From: Anaerolineales bacterium
GTDB lineage: Bacteria; Chloroflexota; Anaerolineae; Anaerolineales; E44-bin32
Direction of reading: 5' to 3'
DNA: 14,458 bases
Assembly: GCA_011772595.1 (NCBI GenBank)
Contig: WVZH01000326.1
Span: 139,939 to 154,396 of the forward strand
The position numbers and the translations under genes were made by a program. The notes beneath the pieces were generated by a model. The model was not told the DNA's origin and ran no database searches. It worked only from the letters and a program-made list of their open reading frames with translations. This document shows positions 6,409 through 13,706 of the stretch, piece by piece; the first letter of the stretch is position 1, and every line of letters starts with the position of its first letter.

Positions 6409-7162
6409 TTCGGTACGTCCGATTCGCCCAAAAGACATCATCGTCATTGAGAATGTTTCCAAAAGTTTCGGAAAGGTTAAAGCGCTTATCGATGTCAGTC
6501 TCACAATCCAAAGGGGAGAGGTTTGTTTTATCTTCGGTCCAAGCGGGGGTGGAAAAAGCACCCTGTTGCGCTGCATCAATCAATTGGAAACCGTCGACAC
6601 CGGTTGTGTAATCGTTGACGGCGTCGATTTAACCACGCCGGATATTGATATTGATGAAATCCGAGCAGAGGTTGGAATGGTCTTCCAATTGTTTAATCTC
6701 TTCCCGCATTTGACAGTGCTAGAAAACATAACACTGGCTCAGAAATTGGTGCGGGAACGCGAGGAAGAGGAAGCTCAACAAGTCGCTCGCGACCTTTTGC
6801 GTCGCGTCGGGATCCCTGAGAAAATCGATGCCTACCCAAGCCAGCTCTCGGGTGGCCAGAAGCAACGAGTGGCTATCGCCAGAGCACTTGCGATGAATCC
6901 CAAAATCATGCTCTTTGACGAACCGACTTCAGCCCTCGACGCAGAAATGATCAAAGAAGTGTTGGATGTGATGCTTGATTTAGCCCAAGAAGGTATGACG
7001 ATGGTCGTGGTCTCTCACGAGATGGGGTTTGCCAAAGCTGCCGCAGACCGAATGGTTTTCTTATCCGAAGGGCAGGTTATCGAACAGGGTTCCGCAAAAG
7101 AATTATTCTCCAATCCCAAGGAGACCAGAACGCAATCGTTTATCGATCAGATCTTGTATTAA
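6398..7162 (+). CDS. amino-acid ABC transporter ATP-binding protein (GlnQ/HisP family)
   Basis: A 254-residue ATPase that powers the importer. It has Walker A GPSGGGKST (47-55), a Q-loop in VFQLFNLFPHLTVLENI, the signature LSGGQKQR (150-157), Walker B IMLFDEPTSALD (170-181) and H-loop His207 in VVSHEMGFA. PSQLSGGQKQR and TSALDAEM are typical of polar amino-acid importers. The best start is TTG 6398, with GGAG at 6386-6389 and an 11-base overlap with the permease gene. TTG 6380 lacks a site. The Q-loop reads VGMVFQLFNLFPHL rather than the usual ...QQFNLFPHM. It ends just before the tRNA terminator on the other strand. Confidence 0.93.
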   Translation: MKNNSVRPIRPKDIIVIENVSKSFGKVKALIDVSLTIQRGEVCFIFGPSGGGKSTLLRCINQLETVDTGCVIVDGVDLTTPDIDIDEIRAEVGMVFQLFNLFPHLTVLENITLAQKLVREREEEEAQQVARDLLRRVGIPEKIDAYPSQLSGGQKQRVAIARALAMNPKIMLFDEPTSALDAEMIKEVLDVMLDLAQEGMTMVVVSHEMGFAKAAADRMVFLSEGQVIEQGSAKELFSNPKETRTQSFIDQILY

Positions 7163-7168
7163 ACATCA

Positions 7169-7197
7169 AGCGGGAACCGCTCTGCGTGATTCCCGCT
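7169..7197 (-). terminator. hairpin terminator of tRNA-Leu, possibly bidirectional
   Basis: AGCGGGAA (7169-7176) and TTCCCGCT (7190-7197) are perfect complements around a 13-base loop, located between the transporter operon and the 3' end of the tRNA. Read on the minus strand, a T-rich tail (TTGATGTTTAAT) follows, so it mainly serves the tRNA. On the plus strand no T-run follows. Confidence 0.6.
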
Positions 7198-7201
7198 CAA
7201 G

Positions 7202-7283
7202 TGCGCTGGGCGGGGGTCGAACCCGCACGCCTTACGGCACATGGCCCTCAACCATGCCTGTCTGCCAATTCCAGCACCAGCGC
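7202..7283 (-). tRNA. trnL: tRNA-Leu (anticodon GAG)
   Basis: An 82-base cloverleaf on the minus strand. Acceptor GCGCTGG pairs with CCAGCGC, with A as discriminator. The D arm contains AATTGGCAGAC. The anticodon stem CATGG/CCATG closes loop TTGAGGG with anticodon GAG (reads CUC and CUU). A class II variable arm, GCC-GTAA-GGC, is present. The T arm is GCGGG-TTCGACC-CCCGC. The long variable arm and A discriminator fit leucine. CCA is not encoded (the next bases are CTT), so it must be added enzymatically. Confidence 0.95.
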
Positions 7284-7304
7284 GCGAATTCATTGATCTG
7301 CGGT

Positions 7305-7332
7305 ATTATAGCTCACGTGCGATGATTGTCAA
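7305..7332 (-). promoter_or_regulatory. consensus promoter of tRNA-Leu
   Basis: On the minus strand, TTGACA (7332-7327) and TATAAT (7310-7305) are both perfect, with a 16-base spacer. The mature tRNA begins 21 bases downstream of the -10 box, so transcription starts about 14 bases before it. This fits strong constitutive expression of a stable RNA. Confidence 0.85.
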
Positions 7333-7434
7333 CCCAAGGCCCTTTTCTCGGGTATCTTGGCGTCTTCCGTCGCTCGTGCCTCGCCCTCAAATGAGGTGCA
7401 TCACCTGGATCTAGAACTTTGGAGGCCAACGATC

Positions 7435-8454
7435 ATGCGTATCGTATTAGACGCCATGGGAAGTGATGATTACCCTTGGCCAGAGATTCAAGCCGCCATC
7501 GATGCTGTTGAGCGCTGGGGGGATCCTATTCTCTTGGTCGGAAAACAAGACATCCTCCAACCCGAGCTTGATTCACGCCGAATACCAAAAGACATGGTGC
7601 GTGTTATTCATGCACCCGAAGTACTCGAGATGACGGACAAACCCGCGTCCGCGGCGCGCGGCAAAGCCACAAACTCCATGGCTGTGGGGATGGAATTGCT
7701 CAAGAACGGAGAAGCGGATGCTTTCACAACTGCGGGCAATACAGGTGGTGCGATGGCGAATGCCCTTTTCCGTCTGGGTAGAATTCGCGGCGTAAAAAGG
7801 CCCGCCATTTCAGCGATCATCCCTGTACTGGGCGGCCATACGGTCGTCATCGATGTCGGCGCGAATGTAGATTGTAAGCCGGAATACATGGTTCAATTCG
7901 CGACCATGGGAGCCATCTACGCTGAGAAGGTATTGGGAAAGTCATCACCAAGTGTCGCATTGCTTTCAAACGGTGAGGAACCCGGAAAAGGGAATATGCT
8001 CGTAAAAGAAACTTTCCCCATGCTAGAAGCATCTGAGATAAACTTTATCGGCAATGTTGAGCCCAAGGAGGTTTTCCAAGGAGAGGCCGATGTCGTTGTG
8101 GCCGACGGCTTTACCGGCAATGTCTTTATAAAAACGAGCGAGTCGGTCGCCCGCTTCTTGTTCGATGTCGTGCGCACAGAAATCAAAGCCTCTCCTGTCT
8201 CGGCTATTGGAGGCCTGCTGGCCAAACCAGCTTTCGCTCGAGTGGGAAAGCTGTTGGATCCCTCGGAATATGGGGCGGCGCCGCTTCTAGGCGTCGATGG
8301 GCTGGTTTTTATCGGTCATGGCCGATCCGACGCCAAGGCCATGTTAAACGCCATACGCGTCACGAGGCAGGCCGTGGAAAACAACGCTTTAGCAGCACTT
8401 CGCGAAGCGATCCAATCACGCCTTATGGACACATCTCTTGAGGTTGGGACATGA
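7435..8454 (+). CDS. plsX: phosphate acyltransferase PlsX
   Basis: A 339-residue peripheral membrane enzyme that converts acyl-ACP and phosphate to acyl-phosphate, the donor used by PlsY in the first acylation of glycerol-3-phosphate. It has the N-terminal MRIVLDAMGSDDYPWPEI (usually GGDxxP), KPASAARGKATNSMAVGMEL, TAGNTGGAMANALFRLGRI, RPAISAIIPVLGG, VIDVGANVDCKPEYMVQFA, SPSVALLSNGEEPGKGN, VVVADGFTGNVFIKTSE and a C-terminal GVDGLVFIGHGRSDAKA. The length is typical. Start ATG 7435 has GGAGG at 7421-7425; an earlier in-frame TTG is not supported. It overlaps fabF by ATGA, tying fatty-acid elongation to phospholipid entry. Confidence 0.96.
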   Translation: MRIVLDAMGSDDYPWPEIQAAIDAVERWGDPILLVGKQDILQPELDSRRIPKDMVRVIHAPEVLEMTDKPASAARGKATNSMAVGMELLKNGEADAFTTAGNTGGAMANALFRLGRIRGVKRPAISAIIPVLGGHTVVIDVGANVDCKPEYMVQFATMGAIYAEKVLGKSSPSVALLSNGEEPGKGNMLVKETFPMLEASEINFIGNVEPKEVFQGEADVVVADGFTGNVFIKTSESVARFLFDVVRTEIKASPVSAIGGLLAKPAFARVGKLLDPSEYGAAPLLGVDGLVFIGHGRSDAKAMLNAIRVTRQAVENNALAALREAIQSRLMDTSLEVGT

Positions 8455-9710
8455 AACAAAGCAAAGAAGAACGAACCCGGGTAGTCATCACGGGGTTGGG
8501 TGTTGTAACACCTATAGGTAACGATTTAGAAACCTTCTGGCAAGCTCTCCTGGATGGCAAATCGGGAGTTCGCAAGATTACTACCTTCAATACAGACGAT
8601 CTTCCCTGCAAGATCGCAGGGGAGATCCTCGAATTCCAACCTGAAGATTACATGCCCAAGAAAGTTGCCCGTCGAATGGCCCGCGCTTCTCAACTTGCAC
8701 TAGCCGCCGCGCAGATGGCCGTTGAAAACTCCAGTCTTCCCGTACCCTTGAAGAATGCGGAGCGTGTGGGTGTATACTTCGGTACTGCGCTTGGTGGATG
8801 GGACCGTGCCGATCAGGGCATCCAGATCCTGCGGACCCAAGGACTAGCCCGTGTGAATCCTTTTTACGTCCCCTCTGCCCTTCCCAACATGCCCGCCTTT
8901 CATATAACGCAACATTATCGCGCCCTCGGTCCCAACAGCACGGTGACGACGGCTTGCGCAACGGGAACCCAGGCTGTTGGTGAAGCCGCACATGCGATAC
9001 GCCATGGCAAAGCGGACGTCATTATCGCTGGCGGCGTCGAAGGTTTGATCGTTGACTTCGCAATTGCCGGCTTTGCAACCATGCGGGCATTACCGACAAG
9101 TTTCAACGACGAACCGGAAAGAGCTTCACGCCCCTTTGATGCAAAGCGGGAAGGATTTGTCCTCTCCGAAGGTGCTGCCAGCCTTGTCCTCGAGAGTCTA
9201 GATCATGCTCAAGCCCGTGGCGCGCACATCTATGCTGAGGTCGCCGGCTACGCAAGCTCGAGTGACGGCTTCCACGTCGCTGTTCCCGACCCTTCCGCTG
9301 CCGGAGCGATCCGTACGATGGATTGGGCGCTCAAAGACGCTTCACTGGCGACGGATCAAGTCACCTACATCAATGCCCATGGAACTTCCACCCCGGCAAA
9401 TGATACTGTGGAAACGCATGCCATCAAGAGTCTTTTCAGCGATATGGCCTACAAAATACCGATTTCTTCCACGAAGTCGATGATCGGACACGCGCTGGGT
9501 GCCTCCGGCGCAATCGAAGCCATCGTTTGTACCTTAAGCATAGACCGCGGAAAAATCCATGGGACGATGAACTATGAATATCCCGATCCGGAGCTCGACT
9601 TGGACTACGTTCCAAATGAGAGTAGAGATCTGGTTGTTGACGTCGCACTGTCTAATTCCTTTGGTCTTGGAGGACAAAACGCGTGCCTGGTCCTTAAGCG
9701 TGTGGAGTAA
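8451..9710 (+). CDS. fabF: 3-oxoacyl-ACP synthase II (FabF), copy 1
   Basis: A 419-residue beta-ketoacyl-ACP synthase that condenses malonyl-ACP with acyl-ACP. The triad is complete: Cys169 (TTACATGTQ), His310 (NAHGTST) and His347 (KSMIGHALGASG, with Lys342). A thiolase-fold start VVITGLGVVTPIGN and an active-site lid PSALPNMPAFHI are visible. In the GFGG loop near the C-terminus the sequence is NSFGLGGQNACLV, so Leu406 replaces the gatekeeper Phe of E. coli FabF (Phe400). Its start codon overlaps the plsX stop. Copy 2 lies about 800 bases downstream and is similar across its whole length. Confidence 0.95.
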   Translation: MKQSKEERTRVVITGLGVVTPIGNDLETFWQALLDGKSGVRKITTFNTDDLPCKIAGEILEFQPEDYMPKKVARRMARASQLALAAAQMAVENSSLPVPLKNAERVGVYFGTALGGWDRADQGIQILRTQGLARVNPFYVPSALPNMPAFHITQHYRALGPNSTVTTACATGTQAVGEAAHAIRHGKADVIIAGGVEGLIVDFAIAGFATMRALPTSFNDEPERASRPFDAKREGFVLSEGAASLVLESLDHAQARGAHIYAEVAGYASSSDGFHVAVPDPSAAGAIRTMDWALKDASLATDQVTYINAHGTSTPANDTVETHAIKSLFSDMAYKIPISSTKSMIGHALGASGAIEAIVCTLSIDRGKIHGTMNYEYPDPELDLDYVPNESRDLVVDVALSNSFGLGGQNACLVLKRVE

Positions 9711-9712
9711 TA

Positions 9713-10399
9713 ATGCGTCATTTCAAGAGTGATCGCCTCATCAGCCGCAATAGCGGCCTCGCAAAAGGTATGCTTTATACTGGATTGGGGGTATTAGTTG
9801 TTTCACTCGTGTTCTCGCTTGTTCAACGCGAGAACGTCACACAGCCCGTCATCCTGGCGATCATTGGACTCATGCTCTCCCAGATCGGTATGCCATTGTA
9901 CAATCGCTGGGCGCGGCGGCCACGCATGGATGAAATCTTCGATGCGGCACTTAAGGGGTTAGATAATCGTTACGCTCTCTTCCACTACGCCTTAGGTACG
10001 AACCATGCTCTTGTAGGCCCTGCAGGGATTTTCGCACTAATACCTCGAATTGAAGAAGGAGAGATCAGCTTCTCCGAGGGTAAATGGTGGAGACAAGTCG
10101 AAAATCCAGGGTTCCTACGTCGCGCAGGGAAAAAAGAGATTAAGAATATAGCCAAAGAGGCCGCTGGTGAAATGAGAGCCCTCGAACGTACCCTGAAGCG
10201 AATCTTTCCGGATCAGAGGGAAACTTACCTAGACGCGATTGTCGTATTCCTACACAAAGACGCCGATGTCAAAGTGGTAGACTCTCCAATTGTGTCCACT
10301 CACATTAAGAAGATCAAGAATGTTGTAAGAAGGCTCCCGAAAGGCAAATCTTTCGACGTGGACGAGATCGAGCATATCGCGGATATCTTAAAGCTCTAA
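9713..10399 (+). CDS. membrane protein with NERD-like domain
   Basis: A 228-residue protein that starts two bases after fabF, with GGAG at 9704-9707. Two adjacent membrane spans (about 18-37 and 45-62) are followed by a cytosolic domain. RMDEIFDAALKGLDNRYALF then ALVGPAGIFALIPR resembles the core of the nuclease-related NERD domain (GLDxRYxLFH, then hxxVGPxGhF), but the acidic and basic nuclease residues after it are not obvious (IEEGEISFSEGKWWRQVE). The rest is basic and helical (RRAGKKEIKNIAKEAAGEMR, LERTLKRIF) and ends in a DVDEIEHIADIL helix. Sitting between two fabF copies it is probably co-transcribed with them. Its function is unknown. Confidence 0.7.
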   Translation: MRHFKSDRLISRNSGLAKGMLYTGLGVLVVSLVFSLVQRENVTQPVILAIIGLMLSQIGMPLYNRWARRPRMDEIFDAALKGLDNRYALFHYALGTNHALVGPAGIFALIPRIEEGEISFSEGKWWRQVENPGFLRRAGKKEIKNIAKEAAGEMRALERTLKRIFPDQRETYLDAIVVFLHKDADVKVVDSPIVSTHIKKIKNVVRRLPKGKSFDVDEIEHIADILKL

Positions 10400-10436
10400 C
10401 CCAACACCACAAGCAGTGTATGTAATGCATTAAAAA

Positions 10437-10483
10437 TTTCAAGTCTGTGTAGTGCCTAGGCGAGATCGCATAAATACTTGAAA
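10437..10483. repeat. inverted repeat in the leader of the second fabF
   Basis: TTTCAAGT (10437-10444) and ACTTGAAA (10476-10483) are exact complements separated by 31 bases, with an 8-bp palindrome GCCTAGGC (10454-10461) in the loop. The right arm ends three bases before the AAGGAGG ribosome binding site. It could be a leader hairpin or a two-site operator. I see no convincing promoter box in this 103-base gap. Confidence 0.4.
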
Positions 10484-10502
10484 CCAAGGAGGCTAGTGGT
10501 CA

Positions 10503-11795
10503 GTGGTTGAAAAGCATAATGAGCAAACAAGGGGCCGGAGGCAAATTGACATACGCAGGGTAGTCATCACTGGAATGAGCGCAATCACCCCTGTGGGAAA
10601 TACTGTGTCTGAATCTTGGGAAGCCCTGAAAGCTGGGCGTTCCGGTGCGACGCGGATTGTCTCGATGGATGCAAGCAAATACTCCTGCCAAATAGGATGC
10701 GAATTAAAGGGATTCGATCCACTCAACTTCATCCCTGCTAAAAAAGCTCGTAACATGGCAGACTCGAGCCAAGTAGCTGTTGCCGCTGCAATCGCAGCGA
10801 TTGAGGACGCCGCGATTGATCTCGAACAAATCGACAAGGACCACATGGCCGTTTTATTGGGTACCGCCGGTGGATCTGGTGTACAGGAGACAGAAATCGC
10901 AACCCGCCAGCTCGCCTCGGGTCGCTCAGCACGACTTTCTCCATTTCAAATTCTCAAGGCATGGCCCAACATGCCGTCCTTTTTCATTGCCAACATGTAT
11001 AAATTCCGTGGATATAGCGGCACTGTGACTACCGCGTGCGCTGCTGCAACGCAAGCCATCGGAGATGCAGCCCGGCTCATTCAGACCGGTGAAGCCGATA
11101 TGATTATCACCGGAGGTACAGAATACATGGTGTCGGACACTGCGATGGCAGGCTTCACGGCCATGCGTGCGCTAGCTACAAGCTATAACGACAATCCCGA
11201 GAAAGCCATGCGGCCATTCGATGCTGATCGAGAGGGGTTTATCGCCGGGGGAGGGAGTGGCATTCTGATTCTGGAGAGCCTCGACCATGCGCTTCAACGC
11301 GGGGCACGCATATATGCAGAAGTTCTCGGGTCCGGCACGTCCAATGATGCCTTCCATATGATCATTCCCGATCCCGAGGGAGGCGGTGCGTCGCTTGCCA
11401 TTAAAAGAAGCCTGGATAGTGCCGGTGTTGGAATTGAAGACATCGACTATATCAACGCCCATGGAACGAGCACGCCTGTTGGCGATCTCATGGAAACGAA
11501 AGCGATCAAATCCGTCTTTGGAGAAAGAGCCTACAAGATCCCGATCAACTCTACCAAGTCGATGGTCGGTCACATGATGGGCGCCACCGGTGCTCTTGAA
11601 GCGATCGTATGCGTAATGTCCATTCGTGAGGGCATCATCCATCCAACCATCAACTACGAAACACCAGACCCCGAATGCGATCTCGATTACGTCCCGAATG
11701 AAGCCCGAGAAGCCCAAGTCGATATAGCACTTTCAAACTCGTTTGGGCTCGGAGGTCAGAACGCCTGTCTGGTCATCGGACGCTTTGAAGCGTAA
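10503..11795 (+). CDS. fabF: 3-oxoacyl-ACP synthase II (FabF), copy 2
   Basis: A 430-residue second ketosynthase with a complete triad: Cys179 (TTACAAATQ), His320 (NAHGTSTP) and His357 (KSMVGHMMGATG, with Lys352). The gatekeeper loop again reads NSFGLGGQNACLV (Leu416). Near-identity with copy 1 in the last 45 residues (NYE.PDPE.DLDYVPNE) and a shared PNMP lid indicate duplication. Start GTG 10503 has AAGGAGG at 10486-10492; the next Met lies inside the conserved fold. The N-terminus carries about 10 extra basic or polar residues relative to copy 1. Because both copies keep Cys, this is not an obvious KS/chain-length-factor pair. Different chain-length preferences are a reasonable guess. Confidence 0.95.
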   Translation: MVEKHNEQTRGRRQIDIRRVVITGMSAITPVGNTVSESWEALKAGRSGATRIVSMDASKYSCQIGCELKGFDPLNFIPAKKARNMADSSQVAVAAAIAAIEDAAIDLEQIDKDHMAVLLGTAGGSGVQETEIATRQLASGRSARLSPFQILKAWPNMPSFFIANMYKFRGYSGTVTTACAAATQAIGDAARLIQTGEADMIITGGTEYMVSDTAMAGFTAMRALATSYNDNPEKAMRPFDADREGFIAGGGSGILILESLDHALQRGARIYAEVLGSGTSNDAFHMIIPDPEGGGASLAIKRSLDSAGVGIEDIDYINAHGTSTPVGDLMETKAIKSVFGERAYKIPINSTKSMVGHMMGATGALEAIVCVMSIREGIIHPTINYETPDPECDLDYVPNEAREAQVDIALSNSFGLGGQNACLVIGRFEA

Positions 11796-11825
11796 AAAGT
11801 ATCAAGGATATGTCTAGCACAAGCA

Positions 11826-11853
11826 AAAGCGCCGGCACGGAGCCGACGCCTTT
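11826..11853. terminator. bidirectional terminator between convergent genes
   Basis: AAAGCGCCGGC (11826-11836) and GCCGACGCCTTT (11842-11853) form a GC-rich stem with one mismatch and one bulge around a 5-base loop. It lies between the end of the second fabF and the end of the SPFH gene. On the minus strand it is followed by TTTTGCTTG, which fits a terminator for the SPFH operon. It may act in both directions. Confidence 0.6.
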
Positions 11854-11874
11854 GAATCGCTGCACTGCGTTCTT

Positions 11875-12903
11875 TCAGCTGCCTAAGAATTCATCCAGCG
11901 CTTCTTTGCTTATACGGTATGCTTTGCCGATCTTCTTAGCTTTGATATCCCCTGCCTCGATCGCCGCGATCACGTCTTCCTCGGCGACTTTCAGGTAGGC
12001 TGCTGCTTCTGACGGCGTCATGACGGCTGGCGTTTCAGCTACTGCCCCCTCATCGTCCTTCCCGCGTTGCCGAAGGGCATCAGACAAAGCGTCTCCAATC
12101 CCCATCCCGGCACCTATACCTGCGGTCAGACCCGCCCCTCCCGCCGGGTTTTGGGCGGCATCGCGCATCGCGTCCGCGGCTTGAAGCTGGGTGTAGGTTG
12201 CCATGTCGAGCATGCCCATGTCGCGCAATTCTTCCGCTGACTTATCGGAAGGCTTCAAGCTCTCGATATAGAACGACTTGAGCGTCAGGCCGAGCGCCTT
12301 GAAATCATCCTGCGCCTTTGCTCGCACACCTGCACCCATCTCTTCGACCAGACCGATCAATTCAGGAACACTTGTCGCGCTGGTCGTCTCGCCCAACAGA
12401 TCCTGCAGTTTGGAGAGGAGCATGGCGCGCAATCGTGCTTGGATATCCTTTGTCGAGTAGGCTCCGGCCGTTCCCACCAATTGAGTTACTAATTGTTGCG
12501 GATCGAAAATTTGGAAACTGTACGTGCCGTAGCCCTGTAAGAGTGCGACCCCCAAGCCCATGCCTGGATTGCGAACCAGGATAGGTTGCGGTGTGCCCCA
12601 CTTCTCATCAGCAAACTCGCGCATGGAAACGAAGTAAACCTCCGCCGTGAACGGAGATCGACCTTTGAAGGCCGTACCGATTAGGTCGATCAAGAGCGGG
12701 ATGTTCGCCGTGGAAATAGTGTGTCGGCCGGGCCCGAAAACATCGAGCGCCTTGCCGTCTCGGAAAAACACCGCAGATTGCGCCTCGCGAACGATAACCT
12801 GGCTGCCGATGCGAAAATCACCAGCTCCGGATTCCGGAATGCGATGGACGATCTCGTCCCGCATTTCATCTGCGTGTTCGACAACATCAAATATTCGTGC
12901 CAT
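11875..12903 (-). CDS. YdjI-type SPFH protein with C-terminal excisionase-like HTH
   Basis: A 342-residue protein. Residues about 30-230 form an SPFH/YdjI-type domain: RIGSQVIVREAQSAVFFRDG, KALDVFGPGRHTISTANIPL, SPFTAEVYFVS, KWGTPQPILVRNPG, YGTYSFQIFDPQQLV and the helix FKALGLTLKSFYIESLKP. A Gly/Ala-rich hydrophobic linker follows (about 253-275, GGAGLTAGIGAGMGIGDALS). The last roughly 48 residues (MTPSEAAAYLKVAEEDVIAA, IEAGDIKAKKIGKAYRIS, KEALDEFL) match the excisionase/MerR-type helix-turn-helix with its wing. YdjI relatives more often end in a zinc ribbon. The start has GGAGAGGAAG just upstream. It lies downstream of the coiled-coil gene in the same operon. A membrane-stress role is inferred from B. 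subtilis YdjI. Confidence 0.88.
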   Translation of the reverse strand: MARIFDVVEHADEMRDEIVHRIPESGAGDFRIGSQVIVREAQSAVFFRDGKALDVFGPGRHTISTANIPLLIDLIGTAFKGRSPFTAEVYFVSMREFADEKWGTPQPILVRNPGMGLGVALLQGYGTYSFQIFDPQQLVTQLVGTAGAYSTKDIQARLRAMLLSKLQDLLGETTSATSVPELIGLVEEMGAGVRAKAQDDFKALGLTLKSFYIESLKPSDKSAEELRDMGMLDMATYTQLQAADAMRDAAQNPAGGAGLTAGIGAGMGIGDALSDALRQRGKDDEGAVAETPAVMTPSEAAAYLKVAEEDVIAAIEAGDIKAKKIGKAYRISKEALDEFLGS

Positions 12904-12914
12904 TTCTTCCTCTC

Positions 12915-12928
12915 CTAGAACATTCTAG
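12915..12928. repeat. short palindrome at the gene junction
   Basis: CTAGAA-CA-TTCTAG has perfect 6-bp arms. It covers the stop codon of the coiled-coil gene and the base of the ribosome binding site of the SPFH gene. In RNA the 2-base loop is too small for a full hairpin, so a DNA-level or chance origin is likely. Confidence 0.3.
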
Positions 12929-13449
12929 ATTCCGGTCGCGAGGATCACTTCGCCGCGCCTGTTGTAAGTGTCAATCGCCTCCTGACTCACCGTAACCAAG
13001 TGCTGAATTGCGGCCTGTTGACCGTCAGTTCCCATGGAGGCTGCCAGGTTATCGATCGCGCTCACGACCGTCTGAACACCCTCTAACAATGCGAGATCGA
13101 AATCGTATAACTTTTGTAGCTCCTCCTCTTTCACTCGTACAACGTCAAAGAAACCGGCGTAGCCATGTGCAGCGCCTTTCACGCGATCGATAAAACCACG
13201 TAGCTTAATCGCGGCTGCTTCAAGATCATCCATGAGTTCAAGCTGACCTTCAGAGACCAATTGACGCTGAATTTCTGAGATCCTACTCCACTGCTCCTCA
13301 TAGCGTTGCACAACGGTCTCCCTGAGAAGTTTATCGGCGTCCCTTCGTCTCTCACGATCATAATATCCCAAAAAACCGGCGATAAAATTTTGGATCTTCC
13401 CTACGAGGTCCTTCTCCTCAGTCGCTTTGCCAAGCGGATCGACCATCAT
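12925..13449 (-). CDS. helical coiled-coil protein, partner gene of the SPFH protein
   Basis: A 174-residue, almost wholly alpha-helical protein with no signal peptide or membrane span. Long charged heptad-like stretches (YDRERRRDADKLLRETVVQR, YEEQWSRISEIQRQLVSEGQ, LELMDDLEAAAIKLRGFIDR) suggest a coiled-coil assembly. A short amphipathic segment, VGKIQNFIAGFLGYYD, lies near the N-terminus. Start ATG 13449 has AAGGAGA just upstream; the adjacent ATG at 13446 has better spacing. It is the first gene of the operon and ends 21 bases before the SPFH gene. In B. subtilis, ydjI shares an operon with pspA, so this may be a structural analogue of that coiled-coil partner. I do not recognise a named family. 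Confidence 0.78.
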   Translation of the reverse strand: MMVDPLGKATEEKDLVGKIQNFIAGFLGYYDRERRRDADKLLRETVVQRYEEQWSRISEIQRQLVSEGQLELMDDLEAAAIKLRGFIDRVKGAAHGYAGFFDVVRVKEEELQKLYDFDLALLEGVQTVVSAIDNLAASMGTDGQQAAIQHLVTVSQEAIDTYNRRGEVILATGI

Positions 13450-13492
13450 TTTCTCCTTGTAGTTTTAGTCTCTTCCTCTGCAGCCTTTCCAG

Positions 13493-13521
13493 ATTATAGC
13501 TTGTACCTGTTCGACCAGCAA
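13493..13521 (-). promoter_or_regulatory. promoter of the coiled-coil/SPFH operon
   Basis: On the minus strand, TTGCTG (13521-13516), a 17-base spacer and a perfect TATAAT (13498-13493). Transcription would start near 13486, giving a 37-base leader before the ATG. Confidence 0.6.
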
Positions 13522-13607
13522 CCTTCGTCATCTTTTACAATGTCTACAAAACCGACGTCACCTTCTTTCGTTGATGCTCGCGCCGATCAGCTTCAGCGAG
13601 ACGAGAG

Positions 13608-13613
13608 TATAAT
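13608..13613 (+). promoter_or_regulatory. -10 box upstream of the Nudix gene
   Basis: A perfect TATAAT with no convincing -35 box at 16-18 bases. Transcription would begin near 13620, after the upstream ATG at 13617, so this box favours translation from ATG 13707 if it is real. Confidence 0.35.
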
Positions 13614-13706
13614 CTCATGGACACCTGGTATAGCTTGGATTTCCGACCTGCCATTGGTGAATTCCCGACCACCTGTCAGGACGGATCATCCAACAGTAGA
13701 TACATC

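Noticed and set aside
7029..7325. Plus-strand frame running through the tRNA region
   Set aside because: It overlaps the ATPase gene in another frame, then the terminator, tRNA and tRNA promoter.
13617..13706. 30-residue N-terminal extension of the Nudix protein
   Set aside because: No ribosome binding site, a -10 box only three bases before its ATG, and no similarity to the usual family start.
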